A stretch of 53,044 nucleotides of DNA from Bacteroidales bacterium (GTDB taxonomy: Bacteria > Bacteroidota > Bacteroidia > Bacteroidales > Muribaculaceae): NCBI GenBank assembly GCA_004557565.1, contig SFGS01000007.1:1-53044 (forward strand). Reading direction: 5' to 3'. Every line of letters starts with the position of its first letter. Positions within the stretch are counted from its first letter, which is position 1. Positions 16,888 through 25,661 of this stretch are shown here, piece after piece. The position numbers and the translations under genes were made by a program. The notes under the pieces are model-generated. The model worked only from the letters and a program-made list of their open reading frames with translations, had not been told where the DNA came from and searched no databases.

Positions 16888-17799
16888 ATGAAGCAAATTA
16901 AGATATGGATTGAGGCGATTCGCCTCCGCACGTTGCCGGTGTCGGTGAGCGGTGTGCTGATTGCTGTCGGTCTGGCGAAATTCAACGGCCAGTTCCGCCT
17001 TTTGCCCTCGCTGATGTGCGTGGTGTTTGCTGTGCTGGCGCAAATTGTGTCGAACTTGGCAAACGAGTATTTTGACTTCAAAGCCGGCACCGATAAAAAA
17101 GGGCGTGTGGGGCCTCGACGTGGCGTGACCGAGGGCGACATCACCCCATCAGCCATGAAGTGCGCCATGATAGGCACACTGGTGGTGGCTTGCCTTGTGG
17201 GGCTGAGTATGCTGCTGGTGGTGGAGCCAGGCGAGGGCTATCGGAATTGGCTGATGCTGATAGGCGCAGGCATACTGATTGCCATATTCGCATTTGCCTA
17301 TAGCGCTGGGCCTTACCCATTGAGTTACCACGCCTTGGGCGAGGTGGCTGTGATGGGATTTTATGGACTGGTGCCAGTGATATTCACCTATTATGTGGTG
17401 AGCGGCGGCGTGTTTCATCCGTTTGCCGTGATTGCAGGCATTGCCATCGGATTTATGGGCGTGAACGTGCTTTTGGTGAACAACTACCGTGATGTGGACG
17501 ACGACCGCGAGGCAGGCAAACGCACATCGGTGGTGGTGTTCGGACGCAAGTTGGCGGCACTGGCATATCTGGTCAACGGACTGCTTGCCATGTCGGTGCT
17601 TGGCGTGGTGTGGATGAGGCTCTATTTCGCTTCAGCGTGGTGGTTCGTGCTGCCCATGCTGGCATATTTGCTGCTCCACATCGCTACATGGCGCAAACTC
17701 ACGCACACCACAGGCGCGGCGCTGAACCCTCTGCTCGGCGCCACCGCCCGCAACATGCTCATCTTCACAATCCTGCTCTGCGCCATCCTGCTCATCTAA
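16888..17799 (+). CDS. menA: 1,4-dihydroxy-2-naphthoate polyprenyltransferase MenA
   Basis: A 303-aa UbiA-superfamily membrane enzyme that prenylates 1,4-dihydroxy-2-naphthoate to make demethylmenaquinone, the quinone of anaerobic respiration in Bacteroidales. About eight to nine TM helices are visible. The two Asp-rich motifs are present: NLANEYFDFKAGTDKKG (first, ~53-69) and NNYRDVDDDREAGKRT (second, ~195-210). WIEAIRLRTLPVSV at the N-terminus is typical of MenA. ATG 16888 is chosen because it directly precedes the conserved N-terminus and follows the TAATTTTG box by 27 nt; the frame is open slightly further up. Confidence 0.93.
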   Translation: MKQIKIWIEAIRLRTLPVSVSGVLIAVGLAKFNGQFRLLPSLMCVVFAVLAQIVSNLANEYFDFKAGTDKKGRVGPRRGVTEGDITPSAMKCAMIGTLVVACLVGLSMLLVVEPGEGYRNWLMLIGAGILIAIFAFAYSAGPYPLSYHALGEVAVMGFYGLVPVIFTYYVVSGGVFHPFAVIAGIAIGFMGVNVLLVNNYRDVDDDREAGKRTSVVVFGRKLAALAYLVNGLLAMSVLGVVWMRLYFASAWWFVLPMLAYLLLHIATWRKLTHTTGAALNPLLGATARNMLIFTILLCAILLI

Positions 17800-17858
17800 T
17801 CTCGCAGCACAACCTCTCAGAGCACTCGGAGCACTCAGAAAATCTAATTTCTAACTTC

Positions 17859-19787
17859 TTACTTCGTTTTTAGTGCGAAGCCGCCGCCTGGGGCTAAGTG
17901 GACGGTGATGGTGGCTGGCACGGTGCCAACGCTCTTTATGTAGTCTTCGGCGTGGCGATGGGCGTTGATGCCGTCCACAAACAACTCCATTTGTTTGCCT
18001 TCAATGAAACTGAGGTCGAGGTTCACGGTGCGTGCTTCCCAGTTGGAGATGCCGCCCACATACCATGTGTCGCCCTTGCGGCAAGCCTCAATCACATATT
18101 CACCAATTTTTGCCGAGAGTACACGGCGTTCGTCCCACACCACAGGCACTTTGCTGATAAAATCGAGACATTCAGGCTCTGCCTCGTAGTTGGTGGGCGT
18201 GTCGCATAGCATATTGAATGGCGAGTCGAAAATCAGATAGAGGGCGAGTTGGCGGCATCGTGTGCCTTGGCTCATAGGTTGCGAATTGCAGGGGTAATAA
18301 CTCTTTTTTGTGGCGTTGCGCATCGCGCCTTGTGTGTAGTCCATCGGACCCACCACTTGGCGAATGAACGGCAAGAGCGTTTCGTGGCGCACTTGGTCGA
18401 ACTTCTTCAGTTTGCTCCACTTCACTTGCTCCTGACCAGCCACCGCCTCGAAGTTGAGCACATTCGGATAGGTGTAGGTCATGCCGTTTGGCACTGGCGC
18501 ACCGTGGAAGTCGCAGAACAGACGATATTTGGCGCAAGTGGCGGCAGCCTTTTCAAGAAACGCCATCATCTTTTGGTCGCAGCGGTCCATGAAGTCGATT
18601 TTGAAACCCTTCACGCCCATTTCGCTATAGTGGCGGCACACATTCTCCATATCGCGCTCAAAAGCCTTGTAGCCAGCCCAAAGTACGATATCCACGCCAC
18701 GGTCGGCAGCATATTTCACAAGCATAGGCAGGTCGATTTCAGGCACCACCTGCATCAAGTCGGCTTTCTTGTTCACCGCCCAACCCTCATCGAGAATCAC
18801 GTATTCAATGCCGTGTTTGGCGGCGAAGTCGATATAATATTGATAGGTGCGATTGTTCACGCCAGTGGCAAAATCCACGCCTTTCAAGTTCCAGTTGTTC
18901 CACCAGTCCCAAGCCACTTTACCAGGTTTCACCCAATCGGCATTCACCACGGGCGCATCGGCAAGCAGTCGAGGCACCTCGGTGGTGAGCAAGTCGGCAT
19001 CGTATTCAGCCACCAGCATCATTTTCCATGGGAAGGTGTGCGCACCAGCGGTCTTGGCGATATAGTTTTCCCAGTCGTCAACTATCATTTGCAGATTGTT
19101 GTGGTCGCCTTGATATTCGTGCTTGGGATAGGGAGGGAAGAAACCCTTCACCACATTCCCTTTGCTCGGCAGGAGAAACATGCCGGGATAACTGCGCACA
19201 TTGTAGTCGCCAATCAGCAGTTTTTTGCCGCCGGCAAGTTCGATGAGCATGGGCGACAGACCGAGGTGCTGACGGTTGAGGTTGGAGAGTTTGGCGTATT
19301 GATAGGTATTCTCAAACGAGCAATACGCCTGGTCGCGCAGGTCGTTGGTCTTGTGGTGCGAGTTGGCAGGCGCTTCGTAAGCCATACAGTCGGCTGGCAA
19401 GCAAAATTCCACCTGCTCGTTGGCTATGGTGAGTGAGTCGGCGAAACGTGTCACGAAACGGTAAGCCACGCCCTGGTCGTAGGCACGAAATTCCACTGCA
19501 TACTTGCCGTAGTTGAGCGTGAGCGCATTGCATTTCTCGCCTTTTGAGGTTTTCGACGATTTGCACTTTTCCGCACCCAGCGTTTTGCCACCCTCGATGC
19601 TCATGCCGAGGGCTGAACGGTTCAGGACAGGCGTTTCGCCATGTGTGATGGCGAAAGCGGTTGACTTCGCATCATTTTCGATGCTCACTTTCAATTTACC
19701 GTTGGGCGAAGCAAGTTGGTAGGTCTTTGCCCCAGCCACTGCCCAGCAGCACAAAAAAGCAGTAATAACAAAAGATAGTTTGTTCAT
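17859..19787 (-). CDS. GH97 glycoside hydrolase (alpha-glucosidase/galactosidase)
   Basis: A 642-aa exported enzyme with a signal peptide (MNKLSFVITAFLCCWAVAGA). The three-part GH97 layout is visible: N-terminal beta-super-sandwich (~25-270), catalytic (beta/alpha)8 barrel (~280-540), C-terminal beta-domain (~545-642). Barrel motifs include VAWDWWNNWNLKGVDFATG, YVILDEGW, KGFKIDFMDRCDQ and NFEAVAGQEQ. SusB-type members are inverting and use a glutamate base; retaining members carry an aspartate nucleophile at the barrel centre. The Asp in KIDFMD hints at the retaining alpha-galactosidase branch, but this needs an alignment. It stands alone, without a SusCD pair. Confidence 0.9.
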   Translation of the reverse strand: MNKLSFVITAFLCCWAVAGAKTYQLASPNGKLKVSIENDAKSTAFAITHGETPVLNRSALGMSIEGGKTLGAEKCKSSKTSKGEKCNALTLNYGKYAVEFRAYDQGVAYRFVTRFADSLTIANEQVEFCLPADCMAYEAPANSHHKTNDLRDQAYCSFENTYQYAKLSNLNRQHLGLSPMLIELAGGKKLLIGDYNVRSYPGMFLLPSKGNVVKGFFPPYPKHEYQGDHNNLQMIVDDWENYIAKTAGAHTFPWKMMLVAEYDADLLTTEVPRLLADAPVVNADWVKPGKVAWDWWNNWNLKGVDFATGVNNRTYQYYIDFAAKHGIEYVILDEGWAVNKKADLMQVVPEIDLPMLVKYAADRGVDIVLWAGYKAFERDMENVCRHYSEMGVKGFKIDFMDRCDQKMMAFLEKAAATCAKYRLFCDFHGAPVPNGMTYTYPNVLNFEAVAGQEQVKWSKLKKFDQVRHETLLPFIRQVVGPMDYTQGAMRNATKKSYYPCNSQPMSQGTRCRQLALYLIFDSPFNMLCDTPTNYEAEPECLDFISKVPVVWDERRVLSAKIGEYVIEACRKGDTWYVGGISNWEARTVNLDLSFIEGKQMELFVDGINAHRHAEDYIKSVGTVPATITVHLAPGGGFALKTK

Positions 19788-19814
19788 AAGTTCATGAATT
19801 GCAAGTTTTTCTAT

Positions 19815-19866
19815 CCCAAATCGGTCATTAGGTCTTGTCACGGCCTAATGACCGATTTGGGTTTAT
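19815..19866. repeat. Perfect 18-bp palindrome upstream of the GH97 gene
   Basis: CCCAAATCGGTCATTAGG (19815-19832) and its exact complement (19844-19861) flank an 11-nt loop. The right half (19839-19866) is the reverse complement of 4638-4665, so this is a repeat family. It falls 28 nt before the GH97 start, where it could form a hairpin in the leader. Confidence 0.85.
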
Positions 19867-19993
19867 GTTACAAAAATATTAAAAATATGGGTAAATAGGG
19901 CGTAAAATCGCTGAAAAATAACACTTCCGTGCTTTTGCTGAAAAAAAATGAAAAAAAAATATTTTTGGAGAACCTACATATTGAAATTATCTT

Positions 19994-20001
19994 TAACTTT
20001 G
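19994..20001 (+). promoter_or_regulatory. -7 box for the first secreted paralogue
   Basis: TAACTTTG matches TAnnTTTG, 40 nt before the start. TTTTTGG lies about 26 nt upstream here; the second paralogue has TTTTTGG at a similar distance before its own TAACTTTG (21263-21270), so the promoter was probably copied with the gene. Confidence 0.6.
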
Positions 20002-20041
20002 TGGAGATATTACTTTTTAACCAAATAATAAACTTTTATTT

Positions 20042-20992
20042 ATGAAAAAAAATTACTCAAAAATTTTGATGACAGCAGCCCTTGCGTTTGCTGCTGTGTG
20101 TGGTGCTCAAGCTGAAGAACAAGTGGTTCTTCAAGAAAATTTCGACAAGCTTGAAACTGCAATGGAAGCAGGTGTTCACAAGTATGGCAAGAACCCATGG
20201 ACTGGTAAGGACGTGGAAGGTGTGGAATACCAACCAAACTACAACACCATTCAAACCGATGGTAATGTGGCTGACCTCAATGGTTGGAGTTCTCGCACCA
20301 CTTACATATATGCTTGCCAAGGTTTCATTCGTATCTCTAAGACCAGCTTTGGTGGCGACCTCGTTTCTCCTAAGTTTGCTTCTCTCTCTAAGCCAACCGA
20401 CGTGAAGCTTTCTTGGCAAGGTATTGGCTACACCTCACTCATTCAACTTGACGAAGCTGGCGAATACAAGTCAGGCGGTGTGCATGACCATCAATACTAC
20501 TATGTGGCTGTGCTCGGCGCAGGCGAAATTGAAGGCGCAAGCAAGATGAACAAGGTGGCTTACAAGGATGAAAACATGAACGACATTGAAGTGAATGCTG
20601 CTCTTGTAAAGATTCCTACCGACTGCTTCGTGACTATGGACACTCTCCAAGCTTGGACTTTCGAAGGCACTAAGAACGAACTCACCATCAAGGACGCAAC
20701 TGCTGAAACTCAAGTGGTGTTTATGTCAACAATTCCTAACTTCACCAAGACAAAAACCACTGACTACTCTACCGCTGAAATGCCAATTGACGAAGCTGCT
20801 CCTCACGGTGTGAACAAGAAGGTGAACCGCGTGATTTTCGACAACATCAAGGTTGTGGTTGCTGACCCATCAGGTGTGAACGACATCAACGTGGCTAAGG
20901 AAGTGAAGGTTCGCAAGGTGATTGAGAACGGTCAAGTGCTCATTATCTCTGGCGACAAGAAGTACAACTTGATGGGCGCAGAAGTGAAGTAA
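20042..20992 (+). CDS. Secreted protein, tandem paralogue 1
   Basis: A 316-aa exported protein with a signal peptide (hydrophobic ~9-24, cleavage near GAQA-EE). No named domain is recognised, but segments such as VLQENFDKLE, KYGKNPWTGKD and FVSLWGKLSWQGIGY-like strands suggest a jelly-roll or carbohydrate-binding-like beta-sandwich. The C-terminus reads ENGQVLIISGDKKYNLMGAE, a short tail resembling Bacteroidales surface-sorting tails. Codon use is strikingly uniform (AAG for Lys, GCT for Ala, AAC for Asn), unlike the neighbours, which suggests very high expression. It is about 70% identical by eye to the next gene. Confidence 0.75.
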   Translation: MKKNYSKILMTAALAFAAVCGAQAEEQVVLQENFDKLETAMEAGVHKYGKNPWTGKDVEGVEYQPNYNTIQTDGNVADLNGWSSRTTYIYACQGFIRISKTSFGGDLVSPKFASLSKPTDVKLSWQGIGYTSLIQLDEAGEYKSGGVHDHQYYYVAVLGAGEIEGASKMNKVAYKDENMNDIEVNAALVKIPTDCFVTMDTLQAWTFEGTKNELTIKDATAETQVVFMSTIPNFTKTKTTDYSTAEMPIDEAAPHGVNKKVNRVIFDNIKVVVADPSGVNDINVAKEVKVRKVIENGQVLIISGDKKYNLMGAEVK

Positions 20993-21000
20993 CTTTGCCT

Positions 21001-21132
21001 CACACAGATCCCACGGATCTCGCAGAATTTCTGTTGTGGGCGTTAAATCCCACTGATAGTTTCCGCAGGGTTCTAAAAAAAAACAATACACCCATTAAAT
21101 CCAATTGCGGATTTAATGGGTGTATTGCTTTT
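21001..21132 (+). terminator. 3' UTR and terminator of paralogue 1
   Basis: CAATACACCCATTAAATCC (21084-21102) pairs perfectly with 21109-21127, then CTTTT. The preceding ~75 nt (from TGCCTCACACAG to the A-run) are nearly identical to the 3' UTR of paralogue 2. Confidence 0.9.
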
Positions 21133-21173
21133 ACAGACCCTTCCGACCCAATCAGACCCATCGGGCTTCAACT

Positions 21174-21207
21174 CGTTGACTCGTTGACCTGTTGACTTGT
21201 TGACTTT
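21174..21207. repeat. Octamer repeats (complement of GTCAACRR)
   Basis: CTCGTTGACTCGTTGAC-type units, four copies, complementing the arrays at 7274 and 12787. Another group lies at 22421-22447, after paralogue 2. Confidence 0.75.
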
Positions 21208-21310
21208 TATTACAAAAATATGAAAATTTGCTTTTTGGTGAACATTATTCAGAAAAGATGTGTAACTTTGCTTCATCATATTTTAACCTACTTTAAAAAA
21301 AACGTAATAT

Positions 21311-22255
21311 ATGAAAAAGATTTACTCTAAAGTTTTGGTGTCTGCATTTGTTGCAGCATGTTCATTTTTCGGTGCACAAGCCGAAGAAGTAGTGGTTCTT
21401 CAAGAAAATTTCAATAAACTTGAAGTGTTGACCGAAGCCGGTATTCACAAGTATGGCAAGAATCCTTGGACCAAAACGGACGCTGAAGGTGTGGAATACC
21501 AACCAAACTACACCAACATTCAAGCCGATGGCAATGTGGCTGACCTCAATGGTTGGAGTTCTCGCACTTCCTACTTGTATGCTTGCCAAGGTTTCGTTCG
21601 CATTTCAAAGACCAACAATGGTGGCGACCTCATTTCTCCTAAATTCGCATCGCTCACCGAAGCCACCGATGTGAAACTCTCTTGGCAGGGTATCGGCTAC
21701 TCCTCTGTGTTTAATTTTAATGCAGATGGCTCTTACAAGTCGGGCGGCACACACGATTACCAATACTATGGTGTGACAGTGCTCGGTGCTGGCGAAATTG
21801 AAGGTGCCGCTAAAACCACTAAGGTGAATTATTTTGATGCCGAAGGCAAGGCCCTTGTAGTGGATGCTGCTGTGGTGGAAATTCCAAGCGATTGCTTTAT
21901 TACTGGCGACACACTCCAAGCATGGGGCTTTGAAGGCACTAAGAACGAACTCACCATCAAGGGCGCAACTGCCGAAACTCAAGTGGTGTTCCTGTCGCTG
22001 ATTCCAAAAGTGAAAACCACCGACTACACAACTGCCGAATTCCCAATCGCTACCGACGCTCCTCACAAGGTGAACAAGGGGGCAAACCGTGTGATTTTCG
22101 ACAACATCAAGGTTTCATACAATGCCATTTCATCAGCAATCACCGATGTGACCGCTGCTGAGGAAGTGAAGGCTCGCAAGGTGATTGAAAACGGACAAAT
22201 CTACATCATCTCCGGCGACAAGAAATACAACATGATGGGCGCAGAAGTGAAGTAA
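21311..22255 (+). CDS. Secreted protein, tandem paralogue 2
   Basis: A 314-aa paralogue of the 20042 gene. It keeps the same signal-peptide layout, conserved blocks (VVLQENFNKLE, EGVEYQPNY, NGWSSRTSYLYACQGFVRIS, EGTKNELTIKGATAE) and the C-terminal tail ENGQIYIISGDKKYNMMGAE. Promoter box TAACTTTG is at 21263-21270. The duplication covers promoter, gene and 3' UTR. Substitutions concentrate in the middle third (~residues 130-190) and near ~275-290, so the two may bind related but different ligands. Codon choice is slightly less biased than in paralogue 1. Function unknown. Confidence 0.75.
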   Translation: MKKIYSKVLVSAFVAACSFFGAQAEEVVVLQENFNKLEVLTEAGIHKYGKNPWTKTDAEGVEYQPNYTNIQADGNVADLNGWSSRTSYLYACQGFVRISKTNNGGDLISPKFASLTEATDVKLSWQGIGYSSVFNFNADGSYKSGGTHDYQYYGVTVLGAGEIEGAAKTTKVNYFDAEGKALVVDAAVVEIPSDCFITGDTLQAWGFEGTKNELTIKGATAETQVVFLSLIPKVKTTDYTTAEFPIATDAPHKVNKGANRVIFDNIKVSYNAISSAITDVTAAEEVKARKVIENGQIYIISGDKKYNMMGAEVK

Positions 22256-22257
22256 CT

Positions 22258-22395
22258 CTGCCTCACACAGGTCCCACGGATCTCGCAGAATTTCTGTTGT
22301 GGGCGTTAAATCCCACAGATTCTTCCGCAGGGCTCTAAAAAAAATAAAAACACCTGTTTAATCCGATTACAATGGATTAAACAGGTGTTTATCTT
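22258..22395 (+). terminator. 3' UTR and terminator of paralogue 2
   Basis: AAACACCTGTTTAATCC (22348-22364) pairs with 22374-22390 and is followed by ATCTTTT. The 3' UTR before it copies that of paralogue 1; the terminator stem differs in sequence. Confidence 0.9.
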
Positions 22396-22449
22396 TTCGG
22401 TCCCATCAGCCCCAACTCTCCAACTCGTTGACCTGTTGACTCGTAGACT

Positions 22450-23919
22450 TCAGAAACTCGGCATGTCGGTGTCGAGGGGGCAGTTGATGAGATACACTTG
22501 CGAGCGAGCGCGGGTGATGGCGGTGTAGAGCCAACGGTAGAAATCGAGTTGGGTGAAAGCGTCGGGCATGATAGCCCCCATATCTATAAACACATTCTGC
22601 CACTGTCCGCCTTGCGCCTTGTGGCATGTGATGGCATAGGCATATTTCACTTGCAAAGCATTGAAATACGGATTTTTCTTCAGTTCACGATAGCGGGTGC
22701 GTTTGTCGCCAGTGAGTTCCGCCATCACCGAGGTGTAGAGCATCTCGCTTTGTGTGGCGGTGAGTGCAGGCGTGTCGCTGCTGAGGCAGTTGAGAATGAT
22801 TTTCACATCCATCTCGGTGTTGCCGTGGTCGGGAAACTCCACCGTCACGTTGGCGAAGTTGAGTCCATAGCGGCGCTCAATCTCGCCCCACACACGCTTC
22901 ACCCTCACCACATCGCCGTTGGCAATGAAATCGATTTGTTCGTAGTCGTTCGCCCAATAGTAATTGTTTTTGCTCACCAGCAGCATATCGTCGCTCACCA
23001 ACTCATCCTCACGGTAGAGAATACTGTTGCGAATGCCGCGGTTGAAGAGCGTGGCGCGCTTATTGCTGCGTGTCACCACTATGGTTTCGCTCATGCCGTC
23101 GCGGTCGTAACTGTCGCTGATGGTTTCGAGCAGAAACTCGCCCGTCACGTTGTCGATGTCGTCGAACCGCAGCAGTTCCAACTTCGGTGCGCACAGCACG
23201 CCGCTCTCCATCACATTTCGCAGAATGGTGGCGTTGAACAAAATGCCGCTCTCTGCCGCCTGACGCGCAATTTGCTTCAGGTTCACGCTGTAGATTTGCA
23301 AGGCGTAACTGCGTAGAAATTCGGCGTTGAGGGCAGGACTTTCGCTTTGCCCAACAGGAGGCAACTGCGCCACATCGCCCATCAGCACCAGTCGGCAGCC
23401 GATGCCGCTATACACATAGTGGATAAGGTCGTCGAGCAATCGGCCTGTGCCAAAGAATGAGCCTTCGCTGCTGTTGGAAATCATCGACGCCTCATCTACG
23501 ATGAAAATGGTGTCGGTGTGCTTGTTCTCGGCAAGCGAAAACCCATCAGAGAGGTAACTGTTCTGGCGATAGATTTTGCGGTGAATGGTGTAGGCTGTAT
23601 GCCCAGAATATTCCGTGAAAACCTTCGCCGCACGCCCTGTGGGAGCCAGCAGCACCGTCTTGCGACCGCGACAGGTGAGTGCCTTCACAATGCCGCCAAT
23701 CATCGAGGTTTTACCAGTGCCGGCATAGCCATTCACCAGCATCACCGCCTGTGGGTGGCCGTAGAGCATGAAATGGGCAAACGCCGCCAGCAGTTCCATC
23801 TGCTCATCGTTGGGCTCGTAAGGCAGACAGTTGATTACTTCTGTGGCAAACTCGATGCTGCGTGCGTCTGTGGTGCTGACACCTTCAGGGAGTAAGTTAT
23901 GCGTTTTCACTAAATCCAT
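22450..23919 (-). CDS. RecD/Dda-like SF1 DNA helicase
   Basis: A 489-aa ATPase of the UvrD/RecD2-like superfamily 1. Walker A is NGYAGTGKTSM (~64-74), motif Ia is VLLAPTGRAAKVF (~90-102), Walker B/DEAD-type is IFIVDEASMIS (~139-149), motif III is LMGDVAQLPPVG, and the C-terminal UvrD_C_2 motif is YAITCHKAQGGQW. It has no RecB/C partner nearby and lacks a long RecD2 N-terminus, so it resembles stand-alone Dda/Pif1-type helicases in Bacteroidetes, likely in replication-fork repair. The minus-strand TAAATTTG box ends only 5 nt before the ATG, suggesting a very short or leaderless transcript. Confidence 0.88.
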   Translation of the reverse strand: MDLVKTHNLLPEGVSTTDARSIEFATEVINCLPYEPNDEQMELLAAFAHFMLYGHPQAVMLVNGYAGTGKTSMIGGIVKALTCRGRKTVLLAPTGRAAKVFTEYSGHTAYTIHRKIYRQNSYLSDGFSLAENKHTDTIFIVDEASMISNSSEGSFFGTGRLLDDLIHYVYSGIGCRLVLMGDVAQLPPVGQSESPALNAEFLRSYALQIYSVNLKQIARQAAESGILFNATILRNVMESGVLCAPKLELLRFDDIDNVTGEFLLETISDSYDRDGMSETIVVTRSNKRATLFNRGIRNSILYREDELVSDDMLLVSKNNYYWANDYEQIDFIANGDVVRVKRVWGEIERRYGLNFANVTVEFPDHGNTEMDVKIILNCLSSDTPALTATQSEMLYTSVMAELTGDKRTRYRELKKNPYFNALQVKYAYAITCHKAQGGQWQNVFIDMGAIMPDAFTQLDFYRWLYTAITRARSQVYLINCPLDTDMPSF

Positions 23920-23923
23920 ATCA

Positions 23924-23972
23924 CAAATTTATGAAAATTTTGCTACAATCAAGCAAAATTTCACTATCTTTG
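23924..23972. promoter_or_regulatory. Divergent promoters: helicase (-) and tRNA-Ser (+)
   Basis: Minus-strand TAAATTTG (23931-23924) faces the helicase start. Plus-strand TATCTTTG (23965-23972) lies 56 nt before tRNA-Ser, with TTTTG about 22 nt upstream. Confidence 0.6.
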
Positions 23973-24028
23973 CACTCGCATTTGTAGCGCAACGGCAATT
24001 TCGCATTGCCAAGAGCGCACGCGCAAAT

Positions 24029-24116
24029 GGAGTGATGCTCGAGTGGCTGAAGAGGCACGCCTGGAAAGCGTGTAATCGTCAAAAGCGATTCGGGAGTTCG
24101 AATCTCCCTCACTCCG
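24029..24116 (+). tRNA. tRNA-Ser (anticodon GGA)
   Basis: An 88-nt class II tRNA. Acceptor arms GGAGTGA / TCACTCC pair over 7 bp with discriminator G. The anticodon arm CACGC-CTGGAAA-GCGTG gives anticodon GGA, there is a long variable arm, and the T-arm is GGGAGTTCGAATCTCCC. CCA is not encoded (the next bases are CTAA). It is the probable integration target of the element to its right, since the integrase begins 227 nt downstream. Confidence 0.97.
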
Positions 24117-24119
24117 CTA

Positions 24120-24156
24120 AAACACGCTAACAATCAACAAGTTAGCGTGTTTCCTT
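24120..24156 (+). terminator. tRNA-Ser terminator / left junction region
   Basis: AAACACGCTAAC and GTTAGCGTGTTT (12-bp stem, 9-nt loop) followed by CCTTTT. If the island integrated in the tRNA 3' end, this hairpin lies at or just inside the left junction. Confidence 0.8.
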
Positions 24157-24342
24157 TTAAGGTAGATTTCGCCCGATAGTTTAAAAAAAAGCCCTACTTT
24201 TACGATTTTTGCCGATTGATTGACGACCTTTTACGATTGTTGCAGACGATAGACTCGCAAAATACTCGCAAAAAACTCGTCGGAAATTATGAGGTTAAGT
24301 CTTTGAGAAGCAAAGGTTTACATGGTAGGCATTTGTTAAACT

Positions 24343-25656
24343 ATGGCAAACTTAAAAATTTACTTGGACATTCGTCACGTTAGCGTGAAGACCAAGGAAG
24401 CCGGACTCAAAGTAACCGTGTTCCACCACGGTCGTACCGCCTACATTCCGTTAGGCGTTAGTCTAAAACCTGAAAACTGGGACGCTACCACCTGTGCGGT
24501 AGTAAAGCACCCACGTCGCAAAACTCTCAACGAAGAAATCAAGACAAAAGTCGCTGAGTATCAACTTGCTTTGACACAGCTTGTTGCAAAGTATGATGTT
24601 GATACACTCAGCGTCAACGAGCTTAAAGATATGCTCGTGGAGTGGAAGAACAGCGACAAAATCCGCATTGACGACAACTGCGTGATGAGTGTTTTCGGTC
24701 GGTTTATGGAACATAAGACCGGACGCACCAAAAACCTCTACGAGTGCACCGAGAAGAAAATCCGTTCATTCCTCGGCAAAGAGGCTGACCGTCTGCGTTT
24801 TGAGCAAGTGAACGTGGAGTGGCTTCACCGCTTCAACGACTACCTTGCTCAAACCGCACCATCGGCAAACTCACGCAGTATTCACATGCGCAATTTCCGT
24901 GCAATCTTCAACTATGCGATAGACAACGAGATAACCACAAATTATCCGTTCCGTCGCTTCAAAATCAAGGGCGAGCCTACACGCAAACGCAACTTTGACG
25001 TGGAGACCTTGCGAGCCATTTTCAATGCCGATGTGCTTGACCCTTGGATGGTGCGTTACCGTGACTTGTTCAAGCTCACGTTTATGCTCATCGGCATCAA
25101 CTTCGTGGACCTTTGCAACCTTAAAGACGTAAGAAATGGTCGCATTGAGTACGTCCGTGCAAAGACACACAAGCTCTACTCCATCAAATTAGAGCCGGAA
25201 ATCGAGGCGATTATCGCCAAATATCGTGGCGATATTCACCTGCTTAACTATATGGATACATATAAAGATTACCGCTCATTCTATATGAACACCTGCACCG
25301 GGCTGAAGGCTATCCGTGAGCGTCTTGCCGAAAAGAACATCGTGAACATCGACACGCTCACCACCTATTGGGCTCGCCACTCGTGGGCGACGATAGCCGC
25401 CAGCCTCGACATTCCGAAAGAAACAATCGCCGCCGCATTGGGGCACAGCAGCCACACGGTCACTGACATCTACATCGAGTTTGACTACCGCAAAGTCGAT
25501 GAAGCAAACCGCCGTGTGCTGAACTGGGTTCTCTACGGCTACGAGGGCGGATATGAACCGCAAGAAGCGGAGCAACCTGTGCCGACAATGCCATCGCTAA
25601 GAGAGGTGAAATCGAGCCGAAACGTGGTCGGTTTTGGGTTCGGAAAAGTGGTCTAA
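24343..25656 (+). CDS. int: Tyrosine integrase of the island
   Basis: A 437-aa site-specific recombinase. An Arm-DNA-binding domain (~1-95), a SAM-like core-binding domain (~105-210) and a catalytic domain (~215-400) are recognisable. Catalytic box II reads YWARHSWATIA (R344, H345), followed by AALGHSSH (~367) and the nucleophile region DIYIEF (Tyr ~377). Box I, normally containing the first Arg, reads LTFMLIGINFVDLCNLK and lacks it, a substitution I have seen in Bacteroides SAM_5-type integrases. The position next to the tRNA-Ser 3' end supports a role in integration. An array of GTTCTAC units follows the stop, possibly arm-type binding sites. Confidence 0.9.
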   Translation: MANLKIYLDIRHVSVKTKEAGLKVTVFHHGRTAYIPLGVSLKPENWDATTCAVVKHPRRKTLNEEIKTKVAEYQLALTQLVAKYDVDTLSVNELKDMLVEWKNSDKIRIDDNCVMSVFGRFMEHKTGRTKNLYECTEKKIRSFLGKEADRLRFEQVNVEWLHRFNDYLAQTAPSANSRSIHMRNFRAIFNYAIDNEITTNYPFRRFKIKGEPTRKRNFDVETLRAIFNADVLDPWMVRYRDLFKLTFMLIGINFVDLCNLKDVRNGRIEYVRAKTHKLYSIKLEPEIEAIIAKYRGDIHLLNYMDTYKDYRSFYMNTCTGLKAIRERLAEKNIVNIDTLTTYWARHSWATIAASLDIPKETIAAALGHSSHTVTDIYIEFDYRKVDEANRRVLNWVLYGYEGGYEPQEAEQPVPTMPSLREVKSSRNVVGFGFGKVV

Positions 25657-25661
25657 AAAGT

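Noticed and set aside
20042..22255. Tandem paralogues as a phase-variable pair
   Set aside because: No inverted repeats or recombinase lie near; direct repeats only, so copy-number change rather than inversion would be expected.
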